Below, one piece after another: positions 37,589 to 49,599 of a stretch of DNA of 64,000 nucleotides (its first letter is position 1; each line of letters starts with the position of its first letter). Origin of the DNA: Verrucomicrobium spinosum DSM 4136 = JCM 18804 (GTDB taxonomy: Bacteria > Verrucomicrobiota > Verrucomicrobiia > Verrucomicrobiales > Verrucomicrobiaceae); the NCBI RefSeq assembly GCF_000172155.1, contig NZ_ABIZ01000001.1:5675105-5739104 (forward strand). The letters are read 5' to 3'. The notes beneath the pieces are model-generated. The model was given only the letters and a program-made list of their open reading frames with translations, searched no databases and was not told the DNA's origin. Made by a program: the position numbers and the translations under genes.

Positions 37589-37607
37589 GCAGGGGCTACG
37601 CCCCTGC
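37589..37607. other. Hairpin between exbB and exbD
   Basis: A perfect 8-bp inverted repeat (GCAGGGGC / GCCCCTGC) with a 3-base loop lies between exbB and the first exbD, followed on the minus strand by the A/T stretch ATATTATTTTGAG. It could reduce read-through so that the channel subunit is made in excess over ExbD, or stabilise the upstream mRNA. A TGAC tandem run (37563-37577) is next to it. Confidence 0.5.
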
Positions 37608-37632
37608 TGGAACTGACCTGCTCTAGAATCCA

Positions 37633-38526
37633 TTACGCAGGAAGTGCTGTAGCAGCAGCATCTTCATCGGACACCCAGTTTGGCCGGGCCGCGAAGAACT
37701 CTTCTTCACCCACATGGCAATCCTTGAGGTCTTCGTAAGGCATCTTGCGGAAGAGGCTCACCACGATGTCCTGGCAATAGTGGATCGAACCCTGAAGACG
37801 GTTACGAAGCACATAGAACATCATGAAGGCCGGAATGGCGATGGCCAGACCGGAGGCCGTCGCGATCAACACTTCACCGATGGCTGCCGAAAGGCCGGAG
37901 GGGTCACCCACGCCGGATGCACCAAGGTGTTCGAAAGCGGTCACCATGCCCGTCACGGTACCGAGCAGCCCCACCATCGGAGTGCACACACCGATAACGG
38001 AGAGGTAGTTGATCCGGGTGGTGGTAGCGGCGTTGAACTTGTTGAGTTCGCCCATCATGGCGTCTTCGGTGGCATGCTGGCCGTCTCCAATGAAACTCAG
38101 GGACACGCGCACCGTGTCGCTGAAGGCAGAGGGGTTGTTCTTGCAGTGCTGATAGGCACCTACATAGTCCCCCATACGGAAGAGATCCTTCGCCCCGTTC
38201 ACATGGGCGTCAGGAGCAAGCTTCTTCTTGCCGGTGCGGATCCAGAGGTCGGTGGAAAGCCAGATGGTCAACACGGAAAAGCCGAGAATGGGGTACATGA
38301 CCCAGCCGCCTTCCTTGAACTTGTCGAGCATGGACTTCTTATGCACGATCGGGGCCGTTGAAGCGCCTTCCGCCGGAGCCGGGGCCTCCTCTGCATGAAG
38401 TGCCGAGATACCAAACTGCAAACCACCGAACGCGAGGGTGGCGCAGACCAACAGGCGGCCAAGCCTAAGTTTCAAGCGGGAGCGTGTGATGTGCATGGGC
38501 AGATTATACATGGTTTGACGTTGCAT
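37633..38526 (-). CDS. exbB: MotA/TolQ/ExbB-family proton channel protein with signal peptide
   Basis: Channel protein that, with ExbD, turns the proton gradient into motion of a periplasmic partner. The 297-residue product has an N-terminal signal peptide-like segment (LLVCATLAFGGLQFGISALHA), a first membrane helix (WVMYPILGFSVLTIW), and the conserved pair of helices with GVCTPMVGLLGTVTGMV and AIPAFMMFYVL. Signal-peptide-bearing ExbB proteins are typical of this bacterial group. Its ATG shares one base with the stop of the preceding gene (TAATG), so translation is coupled. Internal ATGs (38511, 38496) are alternatives. Confidence 0.95.
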   Translation of the reverse strand: MQRQTMYNLPMHITRSRLKLRLGRLLVCATLAFGGLQFGISALHAEEAPAPAEGASTAPIVHKKSMLDKFKEGGWVMYPILGFSVLTIWLSTDLWIRTGKKKLAPDAHVNGAKDLFRMGDYVGAYQHCKNNPSAFSDTVRVSLSFIGDGQHATEDAMMGELNKFNAATTTRINYLSVIGVCTPMVGLLGTVTGMVTAFEHLGASGVGDPSGLSAAIGEVLIATASGLAIAIPAFMMFYVLRNRLQGSIHYCQDIVVSLFRKMPYEDLKDCHVGEEEFFAARPNWVSDEDAAATALPA

Positions 38527-39428
38527 TACTTGGATTCAGTTTTCGTTGGGGAATCTTTGCCACCAGCCGCTGCCGGCCGGTCTGGCTTGTTTTCACGACC
38601 GTTGTAAATGACCATTTCTTTTTTGGCCGTTTCAGCGGTTTCGGAACCGGGGTAAGCTTCGGCAATGCGCTGGTAGAACCCCACGGCATCCTTAAAACGC
38701 TCCATCTTTGTGAGCGTACGGGCGGCGGCAAGCTCCGCCTGAGGCACCAGTGCTGCCTGGCTGCCGTAAAACACGGGCACATGCAGATAGGCCATCAACG
38801 CGGGTTCCCAACGCTCTTTCCGGGTGTGAATCTCTGCAACGGTCATCCAGAGACGGGCGGAGATTTCTGCATCCAGAGTGTCCTTCAAAAGATCTTCCGC
38901 CTGACTCAGAATGGCATCCTGGTCGCTCGAGGTGCGACGGGCCATGTTGAGCTTCAGAATCCGCACCTTGAGCTTCTTCTGTTCGTCCCATTTCATGGCT
39001 TCCACTTCAGGGAGCACACGAATCAAGGCATCAAAGTCACCTGCCTGATCCAACGCTTCCACGTGAGCGAGCGAGATGTCATTGTAGGGGCTGCCAGGAA
39101 TAGACTTGAAGGGCTTGAAGAACTCTTTGGATTTGGCGAGCACCTCAATGGCCTCCTTGGCCTTGCCTTCACCCAGCATGGCCTGGGCTTCGAGCACCTC
39201 GCGAACTTCCGGCCACTCCAGTCGGGCGATGTCGGTGAGATTGATGCTGGCCTTGGCCTCAGCACCATTGCTCATCTTGATCGTGCGGCTGACCTTGCCT
39301 CCTTCGACGCTAAAGCTACCAAAGGGAATGCGGTCGTTGTTCTTGAGCACGAGCGCCTGGGCGTGAAGCGCCGGCGCACTGAGAGCCAAACAAGCCAGCG
39401 GAAACAACAGTGATTTGAAAGAAAGCAT
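38526..39428 (-). CDS. Exported TPR-like protein
   Basis: A 300-residue periplasmic protein: signal peptide (MLSFKSLLFPLACLALSAPALHA), an N-terminal beta-strand segment (LVLKNNDRIPFGSFSVEGGKV), and TPR-like helices (RERWEPALMAYLHVPVF, then FKDAVGFYQRIAEAYPGSETA). The Lys-rich tail may be a contact site. It overlaps the ExbB start by one base and lies 15 bp after the larger TPR gene, so it is cotranscribed with them. TPR proteins next to ExbBD probably form the scaffold that transmits movement; the partner is not visible here. Confidence 0.85.
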   Translation of the reverse strand: MLSFKSLLFPLACLALSAPALHAQALVLKNNDRIPFGSFSVEGGKVSRTIKMSNGAEAKASINLTDIARLEWPEVREVLEAQAMLGEGKAKEAIEVLAKSKEFFKPFKSIPGSPYNDISLAHVEALDQAGDFDALIRVLPEVEAMKWDEQKKLKVRILKLNMARRTSSDQDAILSQAEDLLKDTLDAEISARLWMTVAEIHTRKERWEPALMAYLHVPVFYGSQAALVPQAELAAARTLTKMERFKDAVGFYQRIAEAYPGSETAETAKKEMVIYNGRENKPDRPAAAGGKDSPTKTESK

Positions 39429-39443
39429 GGATCGAGAGGAAAA

Positions 39444-42440
39444 TTAGTTGCTGGTCTTGCTCAGGAGGGCCTTGCCTTCATTGAATTCGGGGAACTCCGT
39501 GATGTCCTTCTGGGCAAGCATTTGCTGGAGGACCGTCCGGGCGCTTTCTTTGTCGCTGAGTTCGATGAAGCACTTGGCCGCACGGAGATAGGCTTGGGCA
39601 AGCACGGCCTTGTCGCGACGATAGGCAAGGATGATGCGCTGATAAAAGCTCACCGCCTTCTTGAGATCTTTCTTCGCCTCAGAGGCTTCGCCCAACCCCA
39701 ACAGGGCGGCGGGATGGGCACCGCGCCATTCCTTGGTGGCCTGGATGGTGGTGAAGACCTTCTCAGCTTCGTCATACTTTTTCAAGGCCAGGAGAGCCTT
39801 GGCCTTGCCCAGTGTTGCCTCAAGGATGCTGGAGCTGGAGGCATACTTCTCAATGGCCTCGTTGTAGAGGTCGAGAGCCTTCTGGTACTCCTTGTTGTTG
39901 AACTCGATGTCCCCCAGACCCACTGGAGCTTTGTCACCAAATTCACTGTTGGGATACTTGGCACGCAACTGCTGGAAGCAGGCTGCGGCCTTTTCTGCAT
40001 CCCCCTTCTTGGTCAGCATTTCACCCAGGCCAGCGAGAAGCAGGGGGCTGAGTTCCTCAATCTTTGCGGCATCGGGAATGATGCTCATGAGGTTCTCATA
40101 CTTGGCCACATCACGGAAACCACGGGCGATCAGCGCGCGACCATAGAGGATGCGGGCTGCCGCCGTGCCATTCAGGAGCCCATTATCGCCTTGCGGTGTC
40201 ATGAGCGTTTTGAACTCGGTCTCCACTTCCTCAAAAGTTGGGCCAGGGGCGGGAGTTGGTGCCGCCGCAACGGCCGTATCAGTTGCCTTGCTGGCATCCG
40301 CCGCCTCGCCTTCCTTCTTGGTGGCGTCGGCAGGCGTCACGGCCGCTGGTTTGGTCGCAGGAGCTGCGGCGCGGGGACGTTTCTTGGGCACCATCATGGT
40401 GACAAGCTGCTGAATGAGGACTTCCACCTGCTCATTGGCTGGATTGCCAAGGTGAGGCGCCATCGCACCAGCCACCAGCTTGCGACCTTCATTCAGTTTC
40501 TCCTTGGCCTTGTCCGGCATGCCTTCGCTCTCCAGAGACTTGGCTTCGCGCTCTACTCCCCGTGTAATCCAGTAAATGGCCTTTAGGGCAGAGGGCTTGT
40601 CCTTGTTCGCCTGATAGTAGCTGGACCACATCTGGGTCAGCTCTTTCCACATGTTCTTGTCCACCATCAGGTTGGTGGCTGCGTCGATTGCGTAGTTGAG
40701 CACGTCTTCGGTCTTGGCCTTGTCCACCGCATTCCGGTAGGCCTCGAGGCACTTGGCGGTGTAGTCGATCTTGCCACTCTCGTCCACCATCTGGCTGTAA
40801 ATGTCGCCCAGAAGCGACCAGACTTGACCCACGTTCTGATCGTTCGGGGCTTCCACCACCAGCTTCTCGAGCTGCTCCATGGCGTCTTTTTTGTCGCCGC
40901 CCTGGAAGTCGATGAAGGCAAGACGGTATTTGGCGTCCACCAAGTACTGCCCCTTGGGGTTCCCAGCGATGTACTCACGCAGGGCCTTCCGGGTCTTCTG
41001 CGAATCGTTCTGGAAGAAGTAGCTCAGCGCGATGCGGTACTCAGCCTCGTCTTTGTAGGCGGAAGTCTTGTTAAGGCTGATCAGTTCTTGGAAAGCGAGA
41101 CGACAGTCGTCGAAGCGTTGGGATTCGAAGAGCACCACCCCGAGTAGATAGTTGAGACGCTCTTTGTCGGCATCTTTGGCGAGCTTGGCCCGCTCGAACG
41201 CTTTGATGGCAGCCTCGATATTGCCACTTTCAAAGGCCAGCGAACCGAACATGTCGGTCACCTGTCCGATGTTTGCCCCCTCAGGGAACTCGTTCATGTA
41301 CTTCTCACAGAGAAGATAGGCACGACCGGCACGTTGCAGGCCGGCGTTGCACACGATCATGCCGAAGAGACAGCGATCACGATCTTTGTTGTCTTTGAAA
41401 TCTTCGTAGATGGTCTGAAAGGCCAGAAGGGACTCATACAAGCGGCCCATCTCATAAAAGCACTGGCCAAGACGATAGATGATGGAGGCATCGTAGTCCT
41501 TCACCCCTTCGATATCTGCGAGGATCTTCTTGTTGGTGTCCAGCAGGCCAGCCGCTTCTTCCTTGCTGAGCAGTTTGCCCATGAACTGAACCCGACCACC
41601 TGCGGCAATCTGGGTCTGCCACTGCTCAATTTTTGAAATACGAGCCTTCTGAATGGCCACCAGTTCGCCCTGGCGACGCATGCTTTGATAGGCACGGAGG
41701 GCCTCCCCATAACGCTTCTGCTCCAGCATGGCATCCCCCACCTGCTGGGAGAGCACATTCAACTGAACGACGCTTTCATCTGCAGAAGCCCCTGCACGGA
41801 GCTTTTCCATCATCTGGCCAGCCTTGTCAGTGTCGCCCTTGCCTACGTAGATTTCAGAAGCCATGAGGATGGCCTGCTGTTGCTCTGCGGTAGGCGTTCC
41901 CTGAAGGTCTTTCAGCACCACTTCAAGAATGCTGAGGGCCTCATCAGGCTGGCCGCCCTTCTTGTGATGATACGCGATCATCAAACCTGCGCGGTCCCGG
42001 AGTTCCGGCACGGCAGCGGCTTCCTTGAGGGAAGCGATCCCTTTGTCGGCATTGCCTGCGTTCAGGTAGGCCTCGCCAACGGCCATTTTCGCATCATTGA
42101 GACTGTTACTCTGGGGAAACTTCTTGATGAAGTCTTCGAAAAACTTAATGGCCTCCGCCCACTGCTTAAGATTGAAGTGCGCCGCACCTTCAAGGTACAT
42201 CACAGCCTCGAAATCTTTGTTGCTGGTGGCGGTGTGAATGGCACCAATTTTTTGCAACGCCACGTCAAAGCGGCCCTGGCCAAACGCCGCCTGGGCCTCG
42301 GAGAAAAGCGCCTCCATTTCCTGCTCCTTGTTCATCGGCGCAGTTGCCGGTGCAGCAGGAGGGGTCGCAGGAGGTGCTTGACCGCAGACAAGAGAGGCGG
42401 AACCAACGGATAGAAGAGCGAACAGGAAAAACGGTCTCAT
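39444..42440 (-). CDS. Large exported TPR protein
   Basis: A 998-residue protein with a signal peptide (RPFFLFALLSVGSASLVCG), a Pro/Ala-rich linker, then many tetratricopeptide repeats over the whole length. Clear units include WAEAIKFFEDFIKKFPQS, AAIKAFERAKLAKD, and near the C-terminus YQKALDLYNEAIEKYASSSS and LKKAVSFYQRIILAYRR. A Ala/Thr/Pro-rich stretch (about 700-750) divides the repeats into two arms. Start at 42440 is the one giving the signal peptide. First gene of the operon (followed by the small TPR protein, ExbB, ExbD, ExbD). The protein probably forms a long periplasmic scaffold. Confidence 0.88.
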   Translation of the reverse strand: MRPFFLFALLSVGSASLVCGQAPPATPPAAPATAPMNKEQEMEALFSEAQAAFGQGRFDVALQKIGAIHTATSNKDFEAVMYLEGAAHFNLKQWAEAIKFFEDFIKKFPQSNSLNDAKMAVGEAYLNAGNADKGIASLKEAAAVPELRDRAGLMIAYHHKKGGQPDEALSILEVVLKDLQGTPTAEQQQAILMASEIYVGKGDTDKAGQMMEKLRAGASADESVVQLNVLSQQVGDAMLEQKRYGEALRAYQSMRRQGELVAIQKARISKIEQWQTQIAAGGRVQFMGKLLSKEEAAGLLDTNKKILADIEGVKDYDASIIYRLGQCFYEMGRLYESLLAFQTIYEDFKDNKDRDRCLFGMIVCNAGLQRAGRAYLLCEKYMNEFPEGANIGQVTDMFGSLAFESGNIEAAIKAFERAKLAKDADKERLNYLLGVVLFESQRFDDCRLAFQELISLNKTSAYKDEAEYRIALSYFFQNDSQKTRKALREYIAGNPKGQYLVDAKYRLAFIDFQGGDKKDAMEQLEKLVVEAPNDQNVGQVWSLLGDIYSQMVDESGKIDYTAKCLEAYRNAVDKAKTEDVLNYAIDAATNLMVDKNMWKELTQMWSSYYQANKDKPSALKAIYWITRGVEREAKSLESEGMPDKAKEKLNEGRKLVAGAMAPHLGNPANEQVEVLIQQLVTMMVPKKRPRAAAPATKPAAVTPADATKKEGEAADASKATDTAVAAAPTPAPGPTFEEVETEFKTLMTPQGDNGLLNGTAAARILYGRALIARGFRDVAKYENLMSIIPDAAKIEELSPLLLAGLGEMLTKKGDAEKAAACFQQLRAKYPNSEFGDKAPVGLGDIEFNNKEYQKALDLYNEAIEKYASSSSILEATLGKAKALLALKKYDEAEKVFTTIQATKEWRGAHPAALLGLGEASEAKKDLKKAVSFYQRIILAYRRDKAVLAQAYLRAAKCFIELSDKESARTVLQQMLAQKDITEFPEFNEGKALLSKTSN

Positions 42441-42611
42441 AAGCACACGGCCGCTAGGGCGAACATCACAAATGGTAGTTTGCAAGATAGGTCGGGACAT
42501 GGGCAAGGCTATTTTTCCTGAAAGAAAGCGATTTTCTCACGCGCCCCTTCAGAGGACTTGAGCATTCCAAAACGGGTGGCCCGCTATTTCATTAGAAAGG
42601 TTTTAGACTCC

Positions 42612-42633
42612 GAATGAGAAAAGTCACTCATTC
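42612..42633. promoter_or_regulatory. Inverted repeat upstream of proB, candidate operator
   Basis: Perfect 7-bp arms GAATGAG (42612-42618) and CTCATTC (42627-42633) around 8 bases. It lies 59 bp before the proB ATG in the 252-bp region shared with the divergent TPR-ExbBD operon, so it could serve either. The role is inferred from position alone. Confidence 0.35.
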
Positions 42634-42692
42634 TCCCTCTGCTTGCAAAGCGAGCCGGTCTCGCCCATGCTGCGGATTCCAAAAAATCAGTC

Positions 42693-43475
42693 ATGAGCGG
42701 CAGACGAGTCATTCTCAAGTTCGGCAGTGGCATCCTCACCCGTACGGATCGTGCGGAGATGGATGAGGAACAGTTGTGCAAACTGGTGCAGGCCATTGCT
42801 GAGCTCAAGCGCCGCGGCCATGCCGTGGTCGTCGTGAGCAGCGGTGCCGTGGCCTCCGGCCTCAAGGCCATGGGGTTCCGGGAACGGCCGCAGGAAATCA
42901 CCACCCTGCAGGCGTGTGCGGCCGTCGGCCAGACTTACCTCATGCACACGTACCAGAGCTATTTGCGTGGTCACGGCCTTTACGTTGCGCAACTCCTGCT
43001 CACCCACGCCGACCTGGAGAGCAAAGAACGCGCAGAGAAGGTGAAGAATACCCTGCTGCGCCTGTTGGAGAACCCCAATGTGGTTCCCATCATCAACGAG
43101 AATGACTCGGTGGCGGTGGAAGAATTGCGTTTCGGCGACAACGACAAGCTCTCTTCCCGCGTGGCCCAGCTTTGGAGTGCGGATTTGCTGATCCTGCTGA
43201 CGAGCGTGCCGGGCCTGATGGATCTCAAGAACGATGGGGCGGTCAACATCGTGCCGATGGTTGAAGACGTGAACTCGGTCCTGCACCTGGCGCAGGAGGA
43301 CAAGGGTGCCTTTTCCGTGGGAGGAATGGCTTCCAAACTCCGCGCCGTAGCTGATGCCGTGGCGGGCAATGTGGAGTGCATCATCGCTTCTGGACGTCAT
43401 CCGGAACAGATCGCCGATCTCGTGGAAGGGAAGGGCACGGGCACCCGCTTCCCCCTGCCCGCCTCCAAAGCCTGA
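42693..43475 (+). CDS. proB: Glutamate 5-kinase (short form)
   Basis: First step of proline synthesis: phosphorylates glutamate. The 260-residue protein is an amino acid kinase domain with the glycine-rich start KFGSGIL, the S-S-G-A motif (VVVSSGAVASGL) and NENDSVAVEE with FGDNDKLSS. It lacks the C-terminal PUA domain of the 367-residue E. coli enzyme, so feedback control may differ. It forms an operon with proA, whose ATG is 75 bp downstream. Confidence 0.95.
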   Translation: MSGRRVILKFGSGILTRTDRAEMDEEQLCKLVQAIAELKRRGHAVVVVSSGAVASGLKAMGFRERPQEITTLQACAAVGQTYLMHTYQSYLRGHGLYVAQLLLTHADLESKERAEKVKNTLLRLLENPNVVPIINENDSVAVEELRFGDNDKLSSRVAQLWSADLLILLTSVPGLMDLKNDGAVNIVPMVEDVNSVLHLAQEDKGAFSVGGMASKLRAVADAVAGNVECIIASGRHPEQIADLVEGKGTGTRFPLPASKA

Positions 43476-43550
43476 TCTCCCGCGTATCCCTCGCCGGAGC
43501 AATCTGCCCCCCCTCCTTGCTCCCTTTCCCGTCCCGTCAACTACCGATCA

Positions 43551-44819
43551 ATGTCCCAACCGTCTGACATCGCCAACGCCATCCTCGCCATGGGGGCCAG
43601 AGCCCGGGCTGCCTCTCATGAGCTGGTCAAATTGACCACGGCCCAGAAGAATGACATCCTGCGGGCCATGGCGGTCGGCGTGAGAGAGCAGCGCGACAGC
43701 ATCCTGGCCGCCAACGCCAAAGACGTGGCTGCTGCCGAGGAAAAAGGACTCAGCAAACCGATGGTGGACCGCCTGCGACTCGATCCAAAATCTCTGGAAG
43801 GTATCGCCGCAGCCATCGAGCAAGTCGCAGAGCTCCCCGACCCCGTGGGTGAAGTGCTCGGTAAATGGACACGTCCAAACGGTCTCGCTATGCAAAAGGT
43901 GCGGGTGCCAATCGGCGTCATCGGCATCATCTACGAATCCCGGCCCAATGTCACCAGCGACGCGGCCATACTTTGCTTTAAAACCGGCAATGCCACCATC
44001 CTGAGGGGCGGCTCGGAGGCTATTCACTCCAACACCGCCCTCGCGGCTGCCTTGCAGGCCGGGGGTGAAAAAGCAGGGCTACCCCAAGACAGCATTCAGC
44101 TCATCCCCTTCACCGACCGGGAGAGCGTGGATCATCTCGCCAAGATGGACCGCTACCTGGATCTGATCATCCCTCGGGGTGGGAAGGGACTGATCGAGCG
44201 CGTCGTGCAAGCCGCCCGCATGCCGGTGATCAAGCACTACGATGGCGTCTGCCACGTCTATGTGCACCACACGGCGAGCCACGAGATGGCCGCCAACCTG
44301 ATTCTCAACGGCAAGTGCCAGAAGCCCAGTGCCTGCAATGCGGTGGAAACGGTGCTGGTGGACCGCGAAGGGGCTGAAGATTTCTATGCCACCCTCCGGG
44401 AGGTTCTGAGACCAAGTGGCGTGGAAGTCCGGGGCGATGCAGGGGTGCTAGCCGTCTGGCCCGGGGCGAAGCCCGCCACGGAAGAGGACTGGAGCACGGA
44501 GTACCTGGATCAGATTCTGTCCATCAAGACCGTTTCAGGCACTGACGAAGCCATCCAGCACATCAACACCTATGGCTCCCACCACACGGACGTCATCGTT
44601 TCCGAAGATGCCACCGTAGCCGCCCGGTTCCAGCATGAAGTGGACTCTGCCGTGGTGCTCTGGAATGCGAGCACCCGTTTTAACGACGGTGGCGAGTTCG
44701 GATTCGGTGCCGAGATTGGCATCAGCACCGACAAGCTGCACGCCCGCGGCCCGATGGGGCTGGCAGAACTTTGCAGCTACAAGTATCTGGTCAACGGCAA
44801 CGGTCAGGTGCGACTTTGA
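43551..44819 (+). CDS. proA: Gamma-glutamyl phosphate reductase
   Basis: Second step of proline synthesis: reduces gamma-glutamyl phosphate to the semialdehyde with NADPH. The 422-residue protein has the aldehyde-dehydrogenase fold with the catalytic Cys in KPSACNAVETVLVD. The N-terminal part (ARAASHELVKLTTAQKND) and the conserved ending (ELCSYKYLVNGNGQVR) are standard. Co-transcribed with proB. The sulfatase gene starts 74 bp after its stop, probably with its own promoter. Confidence 0.97.
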   Translation: MSQPSDIANAILAMGARARAASHELVKLTTAQKNDILRAMAVGVREQRDSILAANAKDVAAAEEKGLSKPMVDRLRLDPKSLEGIAAAIEQVAELPDPVGEVLGKWTRPNGLAMQKVRVPIGVIGIIYESRPNVTSDAAILCFKTGNATILRGGSEAIHSNTALAAALQAGGEKAGLPQDSIQLIPFTDRESVDHLAKMDRYLDLIIPRGGKGLIERVVQAARMPVIKHYDGVCHVYVHHTASHEMAANLILNGKCQKPSACNAVETVLVDREGAEDFYATLREVLRPSGVEVRGDAGVLAVWPGAKPATEEDWSTEYLDQILSIKTVSGTDEAIQHINTYGSHHTDVIVSEDATVAARFQHEVDSAVVLWNASTRFNDGGEFGFGAEIGISTDKLHARGPMGLAELCSYKYLVNGNGQVRL

Positions 44820-44893
44820 TCCCCAGGGCCTTGACTGTCCGGTCCAGGACAAATTTCCCAGAAACATCGCCACATGCCTTTCGTCTGGAAGGC

Positions 44894-46336
44894 ATGAGTT
44901 TCTCTTTGTTGAAGCCCCCAACGGCCGCCCTGCTCCTGGCGGGCATCGTTTTCAGCCAGCTCTTGTCCCCTCTTCAGGCCCAGGATCCGACCGCCAAACG
45001 GCCCAATGTGCTGTTCATCGCCGTGGACGACCTCAATCATTGGGTGGGTTATCTGGGCCGCAACACGCAGAGCAAGACGCCCAATCTGGACCGTCTGGCC
45101 GAGATGGGAACCCGCTTCACCAGAAGCTACTGCGCCTCCCCCTCTTGCAATCCATCACGAGCTGCTCTCATGACGGGTCTTCGCCCCTCGACCTCCGGCA
45201 TCTACGACAACGATGATGACTGGCGGCCAGTCATCCCGGAAGAAAAAACCCTCCCTACCACGTTCCGGAAAGCGGGCTATGAAGTGCTGGGTTCAGGGAA
45301 AATCTATCATGGGGGTTTCGACCGGAAGAGTGAGTGGAACGAATACCCTGCGGAGAAGAAGAGCGATCCCAAACCCACGGGCAATGATGGCGTAGGCGGG
45401 ATCAAGTTCGCCCCTCTTGACTGCAAAGACGAAGATCTAAGCGACTGGCAGATCACTGACTACGCCATCGAGCAACTCAGCAAAAAACATGACCGACCTG
45501 TATTTATTGCCTGCGGTCTGCACAAGCCTCACATGCCGTGGAATGTGCCACAGAAGTACTACGACCTGCACCCGCTGGACAAAATAGAGCTGCCACCTCA
45601 CATTCCGGGGGACCTCACCGATGTGCCCCCAGCCGGCGTGCGTATGGCAGGCCCCAACGGGGACCACGCCAAGATGCTGGCCAGCGGGCGATGGAAGGAG
45701 GCGGTCCAGGGTTATCTGGCGGCCATCAGCTACACGGACATGAACATCGGCCGTCTGCTGGACGCCTATGAAAAGTCGCCCCTGCGGGAAAACACCATCA
45801 TCGTCCTCTGGGGAGACCACGGCTGGCATCTGGGGGAGAAAGAACATTGGCGGAAATTCGCCCTCTGGGAAGAGAGCACGCGCGCACCCCTCCTTTGGGT
45901 GGTGCCCGGTGTGACCAAGGCTGGCAGCGTATGCGAGCGCACGGTGGATTTTATGAGCCTCTACCCCACTCTGTGCGACCTGAGCGGCATCCCCGTACCT
46001 GCGCATGTCGAAGGAAAGAGCATCAAGGCCCTGCTGCAAAACCCTGCTGCTGAATGGACCACCCCGGCCCTGACGACCTACAAGTTTGGCAACCACACCG
46101 TGCGCAGTGAAGGCTGGCGCTATACCCGGTACGAGAACGGTGACGAAGAACTCTATGACGAAACCAAGGACCCGCTGGAGCATACCAACCTGGCGTCGGA
46201 CACCCGTTTTGCGGAGCAAAAGGCGCAACTGGCGCAATGGTTGCCCAAAGCCAATCAGGCGGATGCCAATGGCCGCCCCGGCAATGGGGGCGGCGGAAAG
46301 GGCAGGAAGAAGGCAGCCCAATCCGGTAGGGACTGA
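44894..46336 (+). CDS. Sulfatase, iduronate-2-sulfatase-like, exported
   Basis: Arylsulfatase-family hydrolase of 480 residues. The signal peptide (LLKPPTAALLLAGIVFSQLLS) is followed by the metal-binding VDDLN (Asp45, Asp46) and the formylglycine site CNPSR (Cys85), which needs maturation by a formylglycine-generating enzyme not in this window. Downstream LWGDHGWHLGEKEHW carries the usual metal-binding Asp and His. The type is that of iduronate-sulfatase-like enzymes that desulfate polysaccharides. Start at 44894 gives the signal peptide; the frame's first ATG (44771) lies inside proA. Gly/Lys-rich C-terminal end. Confidence 0.93.
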   Translation: MSFSLLKPPTAALLLAGIVFSQLLSPLQAQDPTAKRPNVLFIAVDDLNHWVGYLGRNTQSKTPNLDRLAEMGTRFTRSYCASPSCNPSRAALMTGLRPSTSGIYDNDDDWRPVIPEEKTLPTTFRKAGYEVLGSGKIYHGGFDRKSEWNEYPAEKKSDPKPTGNDGVGGIKFAPLDCKDEDLSDWQITDYAIEQLSKKHDRPVFIACGLHKPHMPWNVPQKYYDLHPLDKIELPPHIPGDLTDVPPAGVRMAGPNGDHAKMLASGRWKEAVQGYLAAISYTDMNIGRLLDAYEKSPLRENTIIVLWGDHGWHLGEKEHWRKFALWEESTRAPLLWVVPGVTKAGSVCERTVDFMSLYPTLCDLSGIPVPAHVEGKSIKALLQNPAAEWTTPALTTYKFGNHTVRSEGWRYTRYENGDEELYDETKDPLEHTNLASDTRFAEQKAQLAQWLPKANQADANGRPGNGGGGKGRKKAAQSGRD

Positions 46337-46424
46337 CTGCAGACGAGGGCTTATTGAGCCTGGCGGCCGGTTTTCCAGCCGGCCACCAGCCGGTTTCCTG
46401 TAGAACTGCGAGAGAGGCTGAGTT

Positions 46425-46919
46425 CTAGATGTCGTCCACCATCTGGTCTGACGTCGTGAGGTTGATCTCGAAGATGACTTCGATTTCGACTGCAATGTTG
46501 CCCGGGAGGGGGCCCATGCCGACAGCGCTGCGCGCGCCCACTCCGTTGTCCTTGCCCCAGATCTCTGCGAACAACTCGCTGCAGCCGTTGATCACCTTGG
46601 GATGGTCGTAGAAATCAGGAGCAGAATTCACCATGCCCAGCACCTTGACGACGCGCTTCACGGCATCCAATGAGCCCAAGTGCTTCCGAAGCGTGGCCAG
46701 GATGGCCAGCCCCACCTGACGGGCGGCAGCGTGCCCCTCCTCCAGCGTCAGATCAGCACCGACACGCCCCACGATCAGGGAACCATCCGCCTGGACCGGG
46801 CCGTGACCAGACACATAGGCCTTGTTCCCGGCGATAACGAGCGGCTTGTACACAGCTACCGGGGTGGGTGCGGGAGGGAGGGCGACGTTCAATTGCAATA
46901 AATTGGCTTCAGCTGACAT
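46425..46919 (-). CDS. RidA-family protein (long form)
   Basis: Members of the RidA/YjgF family hydrolyse reactive imines and enamines formed by PLP enzymes. The 164-residue product has the pattern of the family's longer type (ISGHG-like VSGHGPVQADGSLI, then VVKVLGMVNSAPDFYDHPKVING and SAVGMGPLPGNIAVEIE), about 35 residues longer than standard RidA. In the C-terminal motif the usual catalytic Arg appears in the context GARSAVGMGPLPG. I chose the ATG at 46919; the reading frame's earlier ATG (47048) would overlap the VanZ gene. Convergent with the sulfatase gene, 88 bp away, and a weak GGCCGG/CCGGCC dyad (46365-46384) lies between. Confidence 0.85.
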   Translation of the reverse strand: MSAEANLLQLNVALPPAPTPVAVYKPLVIAGNKAYVSGHGPVQADGSLIVGRVGADLTLEEGHAAARQVGLAILATLRKHLGSLDAVKRVVKVLGMVNSAPDFYDHPKVINGCSELFAEIWGKDNGVGARSAVGMGPLPGNIAVEIEVIFEINLTTSDQMVDDI

Positions 46920-47072
46920 GTCCGCAGAAAAGCAAAAATGCCAGGCTGAGTAAAGCATGGCGCGGAGCCAGGACGCGATTTCACTCCGCAACCGTCCTCG
47001 AACGGTCAGGAAACACGGCCCCGGGGGTGGATTCTTCATTTGCACCATGCCTTCCCCCGCCGTTCTTGGCAG

Positions 47073-49504
<2,432 letters not shown>

Positions 49505-49599
49505 TCTTTGCCCTCAGGGAGGGACGATACCACCTATGGACGAAAATGTTGCGGTGTTTCTCTTTTCTCCCGCACGATTCCTGCTCTTTTGGAGGTAGC

